Of a DNA stretch of 64,000 nt, positions 45,605 to 53,735 are shown piece by piece; positions within the stretch are counted from its first letter, which is position 1, and each line of letters begins with the position of its first letter. The DNA comes from Desulfocapsa sp. (lineage in GTDB: Bacteria > Desulfobacterota > Desulfobulbia > Desulfobulbales > Desulfocapsaceae): assembly GCA_021737265.1 (NCBI GenBank), contig JAIPEF010000002.1:1-64000 (forward strand), read 5' to 3'. A program made the position numbers and the translations under genes. Under the pieces are notes generated by a model. It was given only the letters and a program-made list of their open reading frames with translations, ran no database searches and had not been told where the DNA came from.

Positions 45605-47437
45605 TTGTTAAAAAAACTTTATAACACTTCTGTCTACTACTCCAAAAAGACCATTGTCCACGACCTTCTCCTGTGGCTGGTTGTACTGGTGACTTTTGTC
45701 GTCAGTTTTGCTGCGGCCAGTTTTTACACGTACGCAGAGCATACGATGATGCGGAGAGTTACCGAACGTGCGGACACTCTTGTTGGGGAAATCTCTTCAA
45801 TTCTTTCCGTTCCTCTCTATCATATTGACACTGCAGGTGTAAAACATATTTGCAAAATTTATTCACAAATGCCGGATTTGCAGGGAATCCTGGTCGAGGA
45901 TGAACAGGGAAGAAAAATATTCAATTCAATAGCTGCGAACTCTAGTGGTATTTCAAGAGACACTGGTATTTATCAAGGACAGCTTTACCTCGGCCACGTT
46001 ACCTTGGTGCTTTCTGATAATGAGCATAAAAAAGAGCGGAAGGAGGCTCTTGTTTTCCTTCTTTTTACTGGACTTGCACTGATATTGACTATAGCTGTCG
46101 GTATCCATATCATCATGCGCTATCTGCTGACGACGCCATTAGAGCAATTCAATACTGGTTTGGCTGATATTGCCGGAGGACACTATTCGACACGGTTGCA
46201 GAGTGTACAGCATGACGATCTGAATTGTTCCGTTGATGCTGTTAATAGAATGGCCGGCAAGATTGAAAAAGTAGTTGGAGAACTAAAAATAACCAGGGAC
46301 TTTTTAAAGAACGTTCTTAATTCCATGCCATCAATTATTATTGGTGTTGACAGTCAGTGTTGTATTACCGATGTTAATCTCACTGCGATCCACAATGCTG
46401 ACAAAAAACACAGACCGTTTACAGGGAAACCGGTTGCCAAAGTGTTTCCCTGGCTGGAAGGAGAGGTGGTTGACAATATTCTTCAATCCATATCCGAGTA
46501 CAAACCCATTACCATTATACAGAAAAATACTCAGATTTTCGGTGAGCAAAAACATCTCGAAATTGCAGTATACCCCCTCCATACCTCTTTTAATGATGGG
46601 GCCGTTGTTCGTGTGGATGACATCAGCACAAGGATACAGTTACAGGAAGTAATGGTACAAACAGAGAAGATGATGTCTGTTGGCAGCCTCGGGGCAGGCA
46701 TGGCCCATGAAATAAACAATCCCCTTGCTGCCATTCTACAGGCTGTCCAGAATGTTGAGCGGAGACTTTCCGTAACATTTCCTAAAAATAGAGAAGTTGC
46801 TGAACAGTGCAATCTTGACCCTCAGGCCCTGGAAAACTATTTACAGGAACGGCATATTTTTCCCATGCTCAAAGGAATACATGAAGCAGGTCAGCGAGCC
46901 GAAAAAGTAGTACAAAACATGCTCAAATTTTCACGATACAGCGGTTCGACAATGGAGAGTTGTGTTCTGGTTGACATCATTGATCGCGTACTGGAACTTG
47001 TTGGTAATGATTATGATTTAAAACGCAAATATGACTTTAAAAATTTAATGATAAACCGGAAATGCAATTCAGATATTGTGGTGAAATGCAACAGAGCTGA
47101 AATTGAACAGGTTCTTTTTAATCTTTTGATAAATGCAGCACAGGCATTTAAAGCAGAAGATTTTAAAGAAGGGCGGCCACCGGAGATCACCATTATTGTA
47201 ACCAGGGATGAGGATTTTGTCACCATAGAGGTGATTGATAATGGCCCTGGAATAGAAGAAGATTTGCAGCGGCGGATTTTTGAACCGTTTTTTACCACTA
47301 AAGATGTGGGAGAGGGCACAGGACTAGGACTTACAGTCTCTTATTATATCGTTGTCGACCAGCACAAAGGGGCATTGAGTGTCAAGTCCACAGTCGGTCA
47401 GGGGACGACTTTTGTTGTTAAACTGCCGGTGAGTTAA
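45605..47437 (+). CDS. Membrane sensor histidine kinase (HAMP, PAS)
   Basis: This 610-residue kinase has TM1 at about 20-42, a periplasmic sensing domain (about 43-145), TM2 (about 148-170), HAMP (about 170-225), PAS (about 235-345), then the HisKA domain with phospho-His in MAHEINNPLAAILQ and an HATPase domain (N box NLLINAAQAF, G1 DNGPGIEED, G2 GEGTGLGLTVS). The ligand is unknown and no response regulator gene adjoins it. Start TTG 45605 has no clear ribosome site, and no ATG lies between it and TM1, so the start is uncertain. Confidence 0.85.
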   Translation: MLKKLYNTSVYYSKKTIVHDLLLWLVVLVTFVVSFAAASFYTYAEHTMMRRVTERADTLVGEISSILSVPLYHIDTAGVKHICKIYSQMPDLQGILVEDEQGRKIFNSIAANSSGISRDTGIYQGQLYLGHVTLVLSDNEHKKERKEALVFLLFTGLALILTIAVGIHIIMRYLLTTPLEQFNTGLADIAGGHYSTRLQSVQHDDLNCSVDAVNRMAGKIEKVVGELKITRDFLKNVLNSMPSIIIGVDSQCCITDVNLTAIHNADKKHRPFTGKPVAKVFPWLEGEVVDNILQSISEYKPITIIQKNTQIFGEQKHLEIAVYPLHTSFNDGAVVRVDDISTRIQLQEVMVQTEKMMSVGSLGAGMAHEINNPLAAILQAVQNVERRLSVTFPKNREVAEQCNLDPQALENYLQERHIFPMLKGIHEAGQRAEKVVQNMLKFSRYSGSTMESCVLVDIIDRVLELVGNDYDLKRKYDFKNLMINRKCNSDIVVKCNRAEIEQVLFNLLINAAQAFKAEDFKEGRPPEITIIVTRDEDFVTIEVIDNGPGIEEDLQRRIFEPFFTTKDVGEGTGLGLTVSYYIVVDQHKGALSVKSTVGQGTTFVVKLPVS

Positions 47438-47455
47438 GGCGTGTGGTTGACCTGT

Positions 47456-47686
47456 TTACAGGGGAATACTGGAGTCGGAATCTTGGAGAGAGGTGTCCAA
47501 GAGTTCGGCGACCTTAGCCCTGCAGCGCCTGGATTTACACGATCCCCCGCCGATGCCGGTAACTTCTGCTATTTTTTCATAGCTTGCAGCGCCTTTTTCA
47601 ATGGCCTGCAGTATAGCGTAAAGCTTGATCCCCTTACAGATGCATCCGGGTTTTAACCGGGCTATGATCTCTTCTTCTGTTGCCAT
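47456..47686 (-). CDS. BFD-like [2Fe-2S] protein
   Basis: This 76-residue protein has the bacterioferritin-associated-ferredoxin-like fold pattern: CICKGIK near residues 15-21 and GGSCKSRRC near 47-55, giving the C-x-C...C-x4-C ligand set for a [2Fe-2S] cluster between helices. Such domains act alone or as modules of NAD(P)H-dependent oxidoreductases and in iron mobilisation. It is 20 bases downstream of uvrC on the same strand, probably co-transcribed; no functional tie to repair is evident. Confidence 0.75.
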   Translation of the reverse strand: MATEEEIIARLKPGCICKGIKLYAILQAIEKGAASYEKIAEVTGIGGGSCKSRRCRAKVAELLDTSLQDSDSSIPL

Positions 47687-47706
47687 GCCTTTTTTTTTAG
47701 TTATTT

Positions 47707-49512
47707 TTAAGTGAGGATAAAGTGTTTATGAATGGTATCAGCTGTATCCCTGCCAATGCCCGGAACAGATGACAATTCTTCTATCCCTGCCTCCCGGATC
47801 CGTTTCACACTGCCAAAATGTTTTAACAGCGTTTTTTTTCGCCCAGGGCCGACACCCGGTATGTCATCCAGGGTAGAGGTAACGGAGTCTTTGCCTCGCA
47901 GTTTTCTGTGAAAAGTTATCCCATAGCGATGCGATTCGTCACGGATACGCATAAGATAAAGAAGGACCGGGTGGTGACTTTTCAGGAGGATTGGATTTTT
48001 TCGGCCGGGTTTGTACAGTTTTTCCCCTTCATCGTTCTTTCCCTTTGCGATACCGATCCAGTCGAGATCGTCTTTAATACCCAGATCTTCGGCCACACGC
48101 ATTGCAACGCCAAGTTGTCCACGGCCGCCATCTACAATAAAAAGGTCGGGCAGCGTCTTTTCCTGGAGGGCGCGACCGAGGCGTCTTCGTAAAACCTCTT
48201 CCATCATGGCATAGTCATCAGGCCCGGGGACTGTTGTGATTTTATAATGTCTGTACAGGGATTTTAATGGCTCACCTTTTCTAAAGCAGACAAGGGAGCC
48301 AACGGCTTGTTTGCCGCTGGTGTTGGAAATATCCAGACATTCAATTATGGTGGGTGTGTAGGCAAGATGAAGGGATTTTGCAAGAGATGAACTGAGGCTC
48401 TGCCATGATCGTTCTTTCTTCTCTTTTTCGTCAAAGATATGGCCTGCATTGGTAATGGCCATATTAAGAAGCTGGACCAGGTCTCCACGTTGAGGAACCG
48501 TAAAGGTCACGTTTGAACCTGACAGTTCAGAAAATCGCTCTCTCAAGAGAGGACCATCATTTGGGGCAAATGGAAGGATAACCTCTTTGGCAGGGGCCAT
48601 GTTTTCATCATAAAACTGATTCAGAACCTGAGAAAGGATCGCTGCATCACTATCCATGGCCTCACTGAGAAAAAAGTTGCGATGGCCGGTAATCAAACCC
48701 TCTCTTACAAAGAGGATAGCTATTCCAATTGAGGTTCCTTCACGAAAGTAGCCAAAGACATCCTGATCTTTGATCGTTGAGGAGGCAATTATCTGTTTTT
48801 CAAGGGTCTTGGAGAGGGCTCCTATCTGGTCTCGCAGCTCTGCTGCCTTTTCAAACAGCAGTTGTTCTGCGCAGATTTCCATTTCCCGGGTCAGTTCTTT
48901 GACAAGGCTCCTGTTACGACCTTCAAGAACCATAAGGACTTTTTTTACCTGGTCCCGATACACCTCTGGATCTGCGAGATCGACGCAGGGGCCAAGGCAT
49001 TTCCCCAACTGCAGGTTCAGGCACGGACGATTTCGAGGGCGTATTTTAGCACCCTTGCATTTTCGCAGAGGAAAGAGGTTGGCAAGGAGTCTAATAGTTG
49101 ACCACATGGAAGAACTTGAGGCGTAGGGGCCAAAATACCGGGCGCCGTCTTTTTTTCTCCGCCGGGCCATATGGACTCTGGGCCACGTATCCTGCACGGT
49201 GACCTTAATAAACGGATAGTTTTTGTCATCCCTGAGGATGATATTATACTTTGGCTTATGTTTTTTTATTAAAGAGGCTTCCAGGATGAGGGCCTCTTTT
49301 TCGGTATTTGTGAGTAAGGTGTCTACACTGACAACCTTACTGAGCATGACCGTGGTTTTGTTATGGTCCGAACCTGAAAACCGGGTGTAGGAAGTGAGCC
49401 TGTTTTTGAGATTCTTGGCCTTTCCCACATAGAGCACCCGTGATTGTTTGTCCAGCATCAGGTAAACGCCAGGTGTTTTAGGGACGGTTTCTAGAAAATC
49501 AGCAGGAAACAT
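47707..49512 (-). CDS. uvrC: Excinuclease ABC subunit C
   Basis: This 601-residue nucleotide-excision-repair endonuclease makes the 3' and 5' incisions with UvrB. The N-terminal GIY-YIG domain reads TPGVYLMLDKQSRVLYVGKAKNLKNRL. A UVR motif (RSLVKELTREMEICAEQLLFEKAAELRDQI), the RNase H-like domain (ECLDISNTSGKQAVGSLVCF; LFIVDGGRGQLGVA) and C-terminal helix-hairpin-helix repeats (IPGVGPGRKKTLL) are all present. ATG 49512 places the GIY domain about ten residues in, as usual; an upstream in-frame ATG at 49563 would add 17 residues. Neither has a good ribosome site. Confidence 0.93.
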   Translation of the reverse strand: MFPADFLETVPKTPGVYLMLDKQSRVLYVGKAKNLKNRLTSYTRFSGSDHNKTTVMLSKVVSVDTLLTNTEKEALILEASLIKKHKPKYNIILRDDKNYPFIKVTVQDTWPRVHMARRRKKDGARYFGPYASSSSMWSTIRLLANLFPLRKCKGAKIRPRNRPCLNLQLGKCLGPCVDLADPEVYRDQVKKVLMVLEGRNRSLVKELTREMEICAEQLLFEKAAELRDQIGALSKTLEKQIIASSTIKDQDVFGYFREGTSIGIAILFVREGLITGHRNFFLSEAMDSDAAILSQVLNQFYDENMAPAKEVILPFAPNDGPLLRERFSELSGSNVTFTVPQRGDLVQLLNMAITNAGHIFDEKEKKERSWQSLSSSLAKSLHLAYTPTIIECLDISNTSGKQAVGSLVCFRKGEPLKSLYRHYKITTVPGPDDYAMMEEVLRRRLGRALQEKTLPDLFIVDGGRGQLGVAMRVAEDLGIKDDLDWIGIAKGKNDEGEKLYKPGRKNPILLKSHHPVLLYLMRIRDESHRYGITFHRKLRGKDSVTSTLDDIPGVGPGRKKTLLKHFGSVKRIREAGIEELSSVPGIGRDTADTIHKHFILT

Positions 49513-49636
49513 AATGTTTATTGAGGGTTGAAAGGGTTTTATTAAGTGGATGCCTGAAAACATGATAATTCTGATAGCTGTGCATTACAAGTATTTGGGC
49601 TAACACGTTTTACATAAATATTCTTGTTGCATGTGT

Positions 49637-49750
49637 GATGGCGTCGTATTTATCCCCCCCTCAAGGGAGGACTGAAAAGAGTACCCTTTTTTCGGGTGAA
49701 AACTCTCCATCTGCTTCGTTGCTGCATTTTTTATTTAATTTCGACGTACC
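49637..49750 (-). mobile_element. MITE copy F, truncated
   Basis: It starts GATGGCGTCGTA at 49637 and carries the same extra CCCTCAAGGGAGG...CCCTTTTTTCGGG insert as copy C. It then matches copy D through TTTAATTTCGACGTACC and stops at about 49750, in the middle of the palindrome. The other half is missing, so this is a remnant. The following 49751-50012 stretch has no recognisable gene. Confidence 0.75.
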
Positions 49751-50012
49751 GTTACCCGCAGACTCCGGGGACTGGTTACGATCACATACGATCGGCTGAA
49801 GTTGTCGCTGATTCGGCAAGATATAGGATATACATCACCCGTAACATTACCCTGGCGGAGCACCTTGCGCTTTCCAATGAAGATGACGACCGAGACGGGC
49901 AGAACAGGTAGGTAGGTCACGAACACCCGAAAACCTGCACCATGTGTGGTGATTTTTGTGCAATGGAGAATGGGGGAAACTTGTTTGCCGACGATATCAA
50001 AGGAGATAAAAT

Positions 50013-50105
50013 TCTCCAATGAGCCGAAACGGCAGCAGCAAAATAGCAAGAAGCATCAGATACAAACTTCAGTGCTTTGCTGCTGCCGTTACAATGGAGA
50101 AACAA
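50013..50105. repeat. Large intergenic hairpin (nested inverted repeats)
   Basis: A perfect 15-bp inverted pair, AACGGCAGCAGCAAA at 50028-50042 and TTTGCTGCTGCCGTT at 50076-50090, is nested inside TCTCCA (50013-50018) and TGGAGA (50095-50100). The 33-base apex contains weaker pairing. There is no T-run, so it does not look like a terminator. It lies between MITE copy F and the 90-bp repeat. Confidence 0.65.
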
Positions 50106-50115
50106 GGAGGGTGGT

Positions 50116-50204
50116 TTCGTCCGTCATACCCGAGTGCTCCCTGCTTAAAACATACTGGGACAAGCGTTATCGGGTATCCAGGAATTTAGCTACGCTCTGG
50201 ATCC
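50116..50204 (-). repeat. ~90-bp dispersed repeat, copy 2
   Basis: Reverse complement of 17128-17217 with only a few differences. It is followed immediately by a further CCCCGATAAC...TTTCGGGG palindrome (50202-50231), downstream of the HD-GYP gene. Confidence 0.75.
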
Positions 50205-50268
50205 CCGATAACTTGCGATAAATTTCGGGGTAATTTTTTGCTCTCTCATGCCCAAGGGCTCTCTTTTT

Positions 50269-51354
50269 CTACGCTACCAAACTTTTGTTATTATTGCTTG
50301 AAAAGAGCTCGAGTGCAGCATCCACCACTCTGGGGTCATACAAATTACCACTGTTCTTTTGTATTTCATCAATGGCTGTGTTGACGCCAAGAGCACCCCT
50401 GTAGGGACGAGGTGAGGCAATTGCTTCAATGACATCAGCTACCGCAACAATCTTTGATTCAATGAGAATAGCATCGCCTACAAGACCATAAGGGTAGCCG
50501 GAGCCGTCCAGCCGTTCGTGATGTTGCAGAACAACTTCAGCAACAGGTGAATTGAAATCTATATCTTTCAGTATATTAAAGCCTGTTTCCGGGTGTTCTC
50601 TAATCAGAGACAATTCCGAATTGGTGATCCTGCCAGGTTTACTTAATATGCTTGCAGGAACACATATTTTTCCAAGATCATGAACAGCTCCGGCCATGCT
50701 TACACCTTTTATCTGCTTTTGACTGAGTCCCATAATTGTGGCAATGTCTCTAGCAATAATCATGGTTTTTTGTTGATGTCCTGCAGTGTATGGGTCTTTT
50801 GTTTCAATTGTTCTGCATATCGCCTTAACGGTATCACCAATATTTTTTTCCAGTTTAATTATGGATTCTTCCAGTTCGTTTTTGGCAAGTTTGTGTTCTG
50901 TTATTTCTTTGTAAATCATTGCAATGGATAGAGGGGTACCGTCTTTATCTCTTGAAACAACCTGAGCCTTGCCAAAAAAAGATTTCTCCTTTCCATCGTC
51001 GTCGAATAACTTTACTTCATGCTCCTGGGTGTGATCTTCAAACAGGGCTCTTTTAATTAGACAGTCAGATTGCTCGTCGCAGACCCAGATAGGGGAAGTG
51101 TATATTTCGTGGCATTGTTTCCCAACCATATCACTGCCAAAAAGATCCTTGGCTTTTTCATTGGCCCACAATACCATTAAATTCCGACCGACAATACTTA
51201 CATGGACGTCAACCATATCAAGGATAGTGTTAGAGTTTGGTTCATGCGATGAAGGAGAATCCTCATCAAAATCGAATATAAAGGGTCTGTTCAGCATTTC
51301 AAATTTAGTAATATGCCGGGATATCCCTTCTTGTATCTGATGTCCTGTGTTCAC
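50269..51354 (-). CDS. PAS-HD-GYP cyclic-di-GMP phosphodiesterase
   Basis: This is a 361-residue cytoplasmic protein. A PAS domain (about 40-160; IVGRNLMVLWANEKAKDLFG, with a Cys-rich C-x-E-x-x-x-C segment WVCDEQSDC) is followed by a short coiled coil and an HD-GYP domain (about 175-350). That domain has the metal motif VHDLGKI, the HHERLDGSGYP signature and the C-terminal DPRVVDAAL. HD-GYP enzymes hydrolyse c-di-GMP. It lies 42 bases downstream of the MerR/cyclase-like gene on the same strand, so input and output may be linked. The Cys pair in PAS could bind a metal or sense redox. Confidence 0.87.
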   Translation of the reverse strand: MNTGHQIQEGISRHITKFEMLNRPFIFDFDEDSPSSHEPNSNTILDMVDVHVSIVGRNLMVLWANEKAKDLFGSDMVGKQCHEIYTSPIWVCDEQSDCLIKRALFEDHTQEHEVKLFDDDGKEKSFFGKAQVVSRDKDGTPLSIAMIYKEITEHKLAKNELEESIIKLEKNIGDTVKAICRTIETKDPYTAGHQQKTMIIARDIATIMGLSQKQIKGVSMAGAVHDLGKICVPASILSKPGRITNSELSLIREHPETGFNILKDIDFNSPVAEVVLQHHERLDGSGYPYGLVGDAILIESKIVAVADVIEAIASPRPYRGALGVNTAIDEIQKNSGNLYDPRVVDAALELFSSNNNKSLVA

Positions 51355-51396
51355 GTTTGTCTCCTGCGGTAGAATCCCTGTTTTTTCTTGATAATG

Positions 51397-52983
51397 TTAA
51401 TTTTTAATAGAAATATTGACCTGCTGTTGATGTATCCGGTCTCTAATTTCTGTTATTGCAAAACCGGATATTGGTGCTAAAACCTGGCTGGAAGCTATGT
51501 CTGAATTAAGATAATCTCCTGCCAAGGAAAACGAATCCGGTTGTAATACCTGGCCTTTTGTTTGATCCCTGTACACGCCAAAAGTAAAACCATGCCTGTC
51601 TTCGGTGGATATCTTGCTGATTAAATCTTTTGTTGCCCAGATCTCTCCATTGTTGGCGAATTCTGAGAGTCTGCGGGCAACCTTGACAGATTCACCTAAT
51701 GCTGTGAATTCAATATTTCCAGCAGAACGAATGGTTCCAAAAAACTCTCGTCCTTCATGGATACCGATGTTCATGTTTAACGTATGGTCCAACCCATGTT
51801 TACGATTCCATGAGTGTGATAATCTAGACGCCATATCACGTATTTCCATGGCACAGTTTATGGAGTTTATTAGGTAGTCGTTGCCTTTGTTTTTTGTGAA
51901 ATAATAGACCATCTCGTTACCGGCATGTCTGCCGTAGGTTCCGAAATATTTGTCAAAAACAGGACTCACTGCCTGCCAAAGGTCATTAATTAACAAGAAA
52001 TATTTTGAGGGGAGTAGCTTTGCGCACAGTCTTTCAGAATCCTGGATGGATGCAACCATGGAACATAGGGAAACCACGGAAGGCATTCTATTGTGTAACA
52101 GTTCGTTTATAATTTTTTCACGCTGGCTGAGCATATCAATGACCGATGCACTGTTACTGTCGCCAGGTATAAAAACAACAAACGTTCCTTCACGGTAGGC
52201 TTCACTGTGGACAATAAAATGTTTCAACCCTCTAGAACCTGTCCTCATAAAAGAAAATGGCAGCCGATAGAGGTTGTCAATTGCTGGAGCCTGTCTATTT
52301 AGGTATGCATTTGAAAGAAGAGCTGTGTCTTTATCAGTAATTCCAGCATATGTCTGGGCCAAGTCATCACTGTTCATATTCCTTTGAAGAAGTGTACAGT
52401 GGAGATCCACCATATCCCTCCAGTTTCTCATAACACCATGAAGGGCAGGGTCCAGTATTAATTTGAAAATGTTACGGGACTCTATTTCATTAATGGAATT
52501 GATTTTCCGATTGAAAATACTTTTTTCAGCTTGTTCATTAATCCATTCAATTTCTAAATTGTTGTTCACCAGATAGGCTGGGGAAGTGATGTTTTCAATG
52601 GTTACTTTCAGTCCCCTCCTTTCATCGTGTCGACGGCGCCTTACAGCTGAGTCCTGCATACTTGGCTCATTTCTTCGGTCAGCAGTGATTTCATTTTTGA
52701 GACTTAGTCTCTTTACCCAATCTTTATCCTGGAAAAGCGTGGCTATCTCTTCCATGGACTTACCTTGTTGTTTTAAAACTTTGACCTGTTTAATCCACAA
52801 CAGAGAATTGGTTGGAAAATAACCAATTTGTTTAACTCCTTCCTGGTCAGGCCCAGGACTGCTTACAATAGGGCGAGGGAGTATGCCACACTTAATGTAA
52901 TTGTTAAGTGTGGCTCTTGAGATACCAGCCTGTTCAAGTATTTCTTTGCTTGTGACCAGGTTGCTTTTCATAACATTTCTCAT
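51397..52983 (-). CDS. MerR-type HTH protein fused to a PAS-like and degenerate class III nucleotide cyclase domain
   Basis: This 528-residue protein starts with a MerR-like winged helix (about 8-75; ISRATLNNYIKCGILPRP...IKQVKVLKQQGKSMEEI), then a PAS-like region (about 125-235) and a C-terminal domain (about 325-480) with the class III cyclase fold: LINDLWQA, YGRHAGNEMVYYF, INCAMEIRDM, IGIHEGREFFGTI, FTALGESVKVARRL. The second metal Asp (GD) is Asn, and the transition-state Asn of VNxAxRL is Lys, so catalysis is doubtful. It is probably a ligand- or partner-sensing regulator. Start 52983 or 52971. It is first in a unit with the HD-GYP gene. Confidence 0.75.
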   Translation of the reverse strand: MRNVMKSNLVTSKEILEQAGISRATLNNYIKCGILPRPIVSSPGPDQEGVKQIGYFPTNSLLWIKQVKVLKQQGKSMEEIATLFQDKDWVKRLSLKNEITADRRNEPSMQDSAVRRRRHDERRGLKVTIENITSPAYLVNNNLEIEWINEQAEKSIFNRKINSINEIESRNIFKLILDPALHGVMRNWRDMVDLHCTLLQRNMNSDDLAQTYAGITDKDTALLSNAYLNRQAPAIDNLYRLPFSFMRTGSRGLKHFIVHSEAYREGTFVVFIPGDSNSASVIDMLSQREKIINELLHNRMPSVVSLCSMVASIQDSERLCAKLLPSKYFLLINDLWQAVSPVFDKYFGTYGRHAGNEMVYYFTKNKGNDYLINSINCAMEIRDMASRLSHSWNRKHGLDHTLNMNIGIHEGREFFGTIRSAGNIEFTALGESVKVARRLSEFANNGEIWATKDLISKISTEDRHGFTFGVYRDQTKGQVLQPDSFSLAGDYLNSDIASSQVLAPISGFAITEIRDRIHQQQVNISIKN

Positions 52984-53017
52984 TCGAATTTAGAGTAATA
53001 GGGTTCCGAAAGGGCGC

Positions 53018-53233
53018 GTCTATTTGGACACGTAAGTTCGGTACTGTCTAAATAAAAACATAGGTAGACAGCAATGTCAATAAAAAAACAGCATGTGTCT
53101 AAAAATATTTTTACGATGGCATTACGGGTAAGTAGGTGTACGCGTTTTGATTGGCTGCAGTTGGCGTAGACAGTTAAGGCGCCAGCGTAAGACGAACTTA
53201 TACACACAGAGGCTCGTCTTAACAAGCTGTCTA
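53018..53233. promoter_or_regulatory. Cluster of TGTCTA/TAGACA hexamers upstream of the MerR-type gene
   Basis: Exact hexamers occur at 53045-53050, 53065-53070, 53096-53101, 53167-53172 and 53228-53233. A degenerate dyad (minus strand TGTCCAAATAGACG) lies at about 53018-53031. Chance expectation for either hexamer in about 190 bases is near 0.1. Candidate operators for the adjacent DNA-binding protein. Confidence 0.45.
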
Positions 53234-53735
53234 AAAACAGCCCCAGGCAGGATGGCGTAAAAAGTGTGTACTCTATTTGTGCAGTACAGATTTTTACTAA
53301 GGAAAAATGGGTACGGAAAGGAATAGAAAAAAACTTTTAAACTTTCGTCGGATGAGGTTGTTGGCAGGCTAATAAAAGAAGAGGGAGGGAAATATATGCT
53401 TGCCGCCTATAAATAAGGAGACGGACAGTATACCTGGATTACTACACCATCCAGGTATAACCACCACGACAAATGCTTCTTTGTTTCAGAGACAGGTGTT
53501 ATCTCTTGATATAGATGATATTGCAGGCTGGATTCCCGATAAAAGAATTCGGGAATGACAGTCGTGGGCAGCACTCTGATGGGTTATATATCATAGAGTT
53601 GCAATTTTACGTCATCCCCGAGTGTCGTTATCGGAGAACCGGTAAATCATTACCGGCTGAAGATTGGTGGTAATCAGATTCCTGTAGGAAGCTTCACCTG
53701 GAAATCAGTTATTCTGCAAACACCTGTTTAGCCCT
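53234..53735. other. Intergenic region without a recognised gene
   Basis: About 500 bases with only repeat-like features: a GATGGCGTAA tract at 53251 resembling a MITE terminus, the palindrome GATTCCCG...CGGGAATGAC near 53532-53560, and CCCCGAGTGTCGTTATCGG near 53613. Nothing coding is convincing. Confidence 0.6.

Noticed and set aside
49735-50049. A minus-strand ORF of 104 codons in the gap after uvrC.
   Set aside because: It runs through the truncated MITE and the large hairpin; composition is not protein-like and no start signal is seen.
52980-53225. An 81-codon minus-strand ORF upstream of the MerR-type gene.
   Set aside because: It covers the TGTCTA site cluster, has no ribosome site, and its translation resembles nothing; better explained as a regulatory region.
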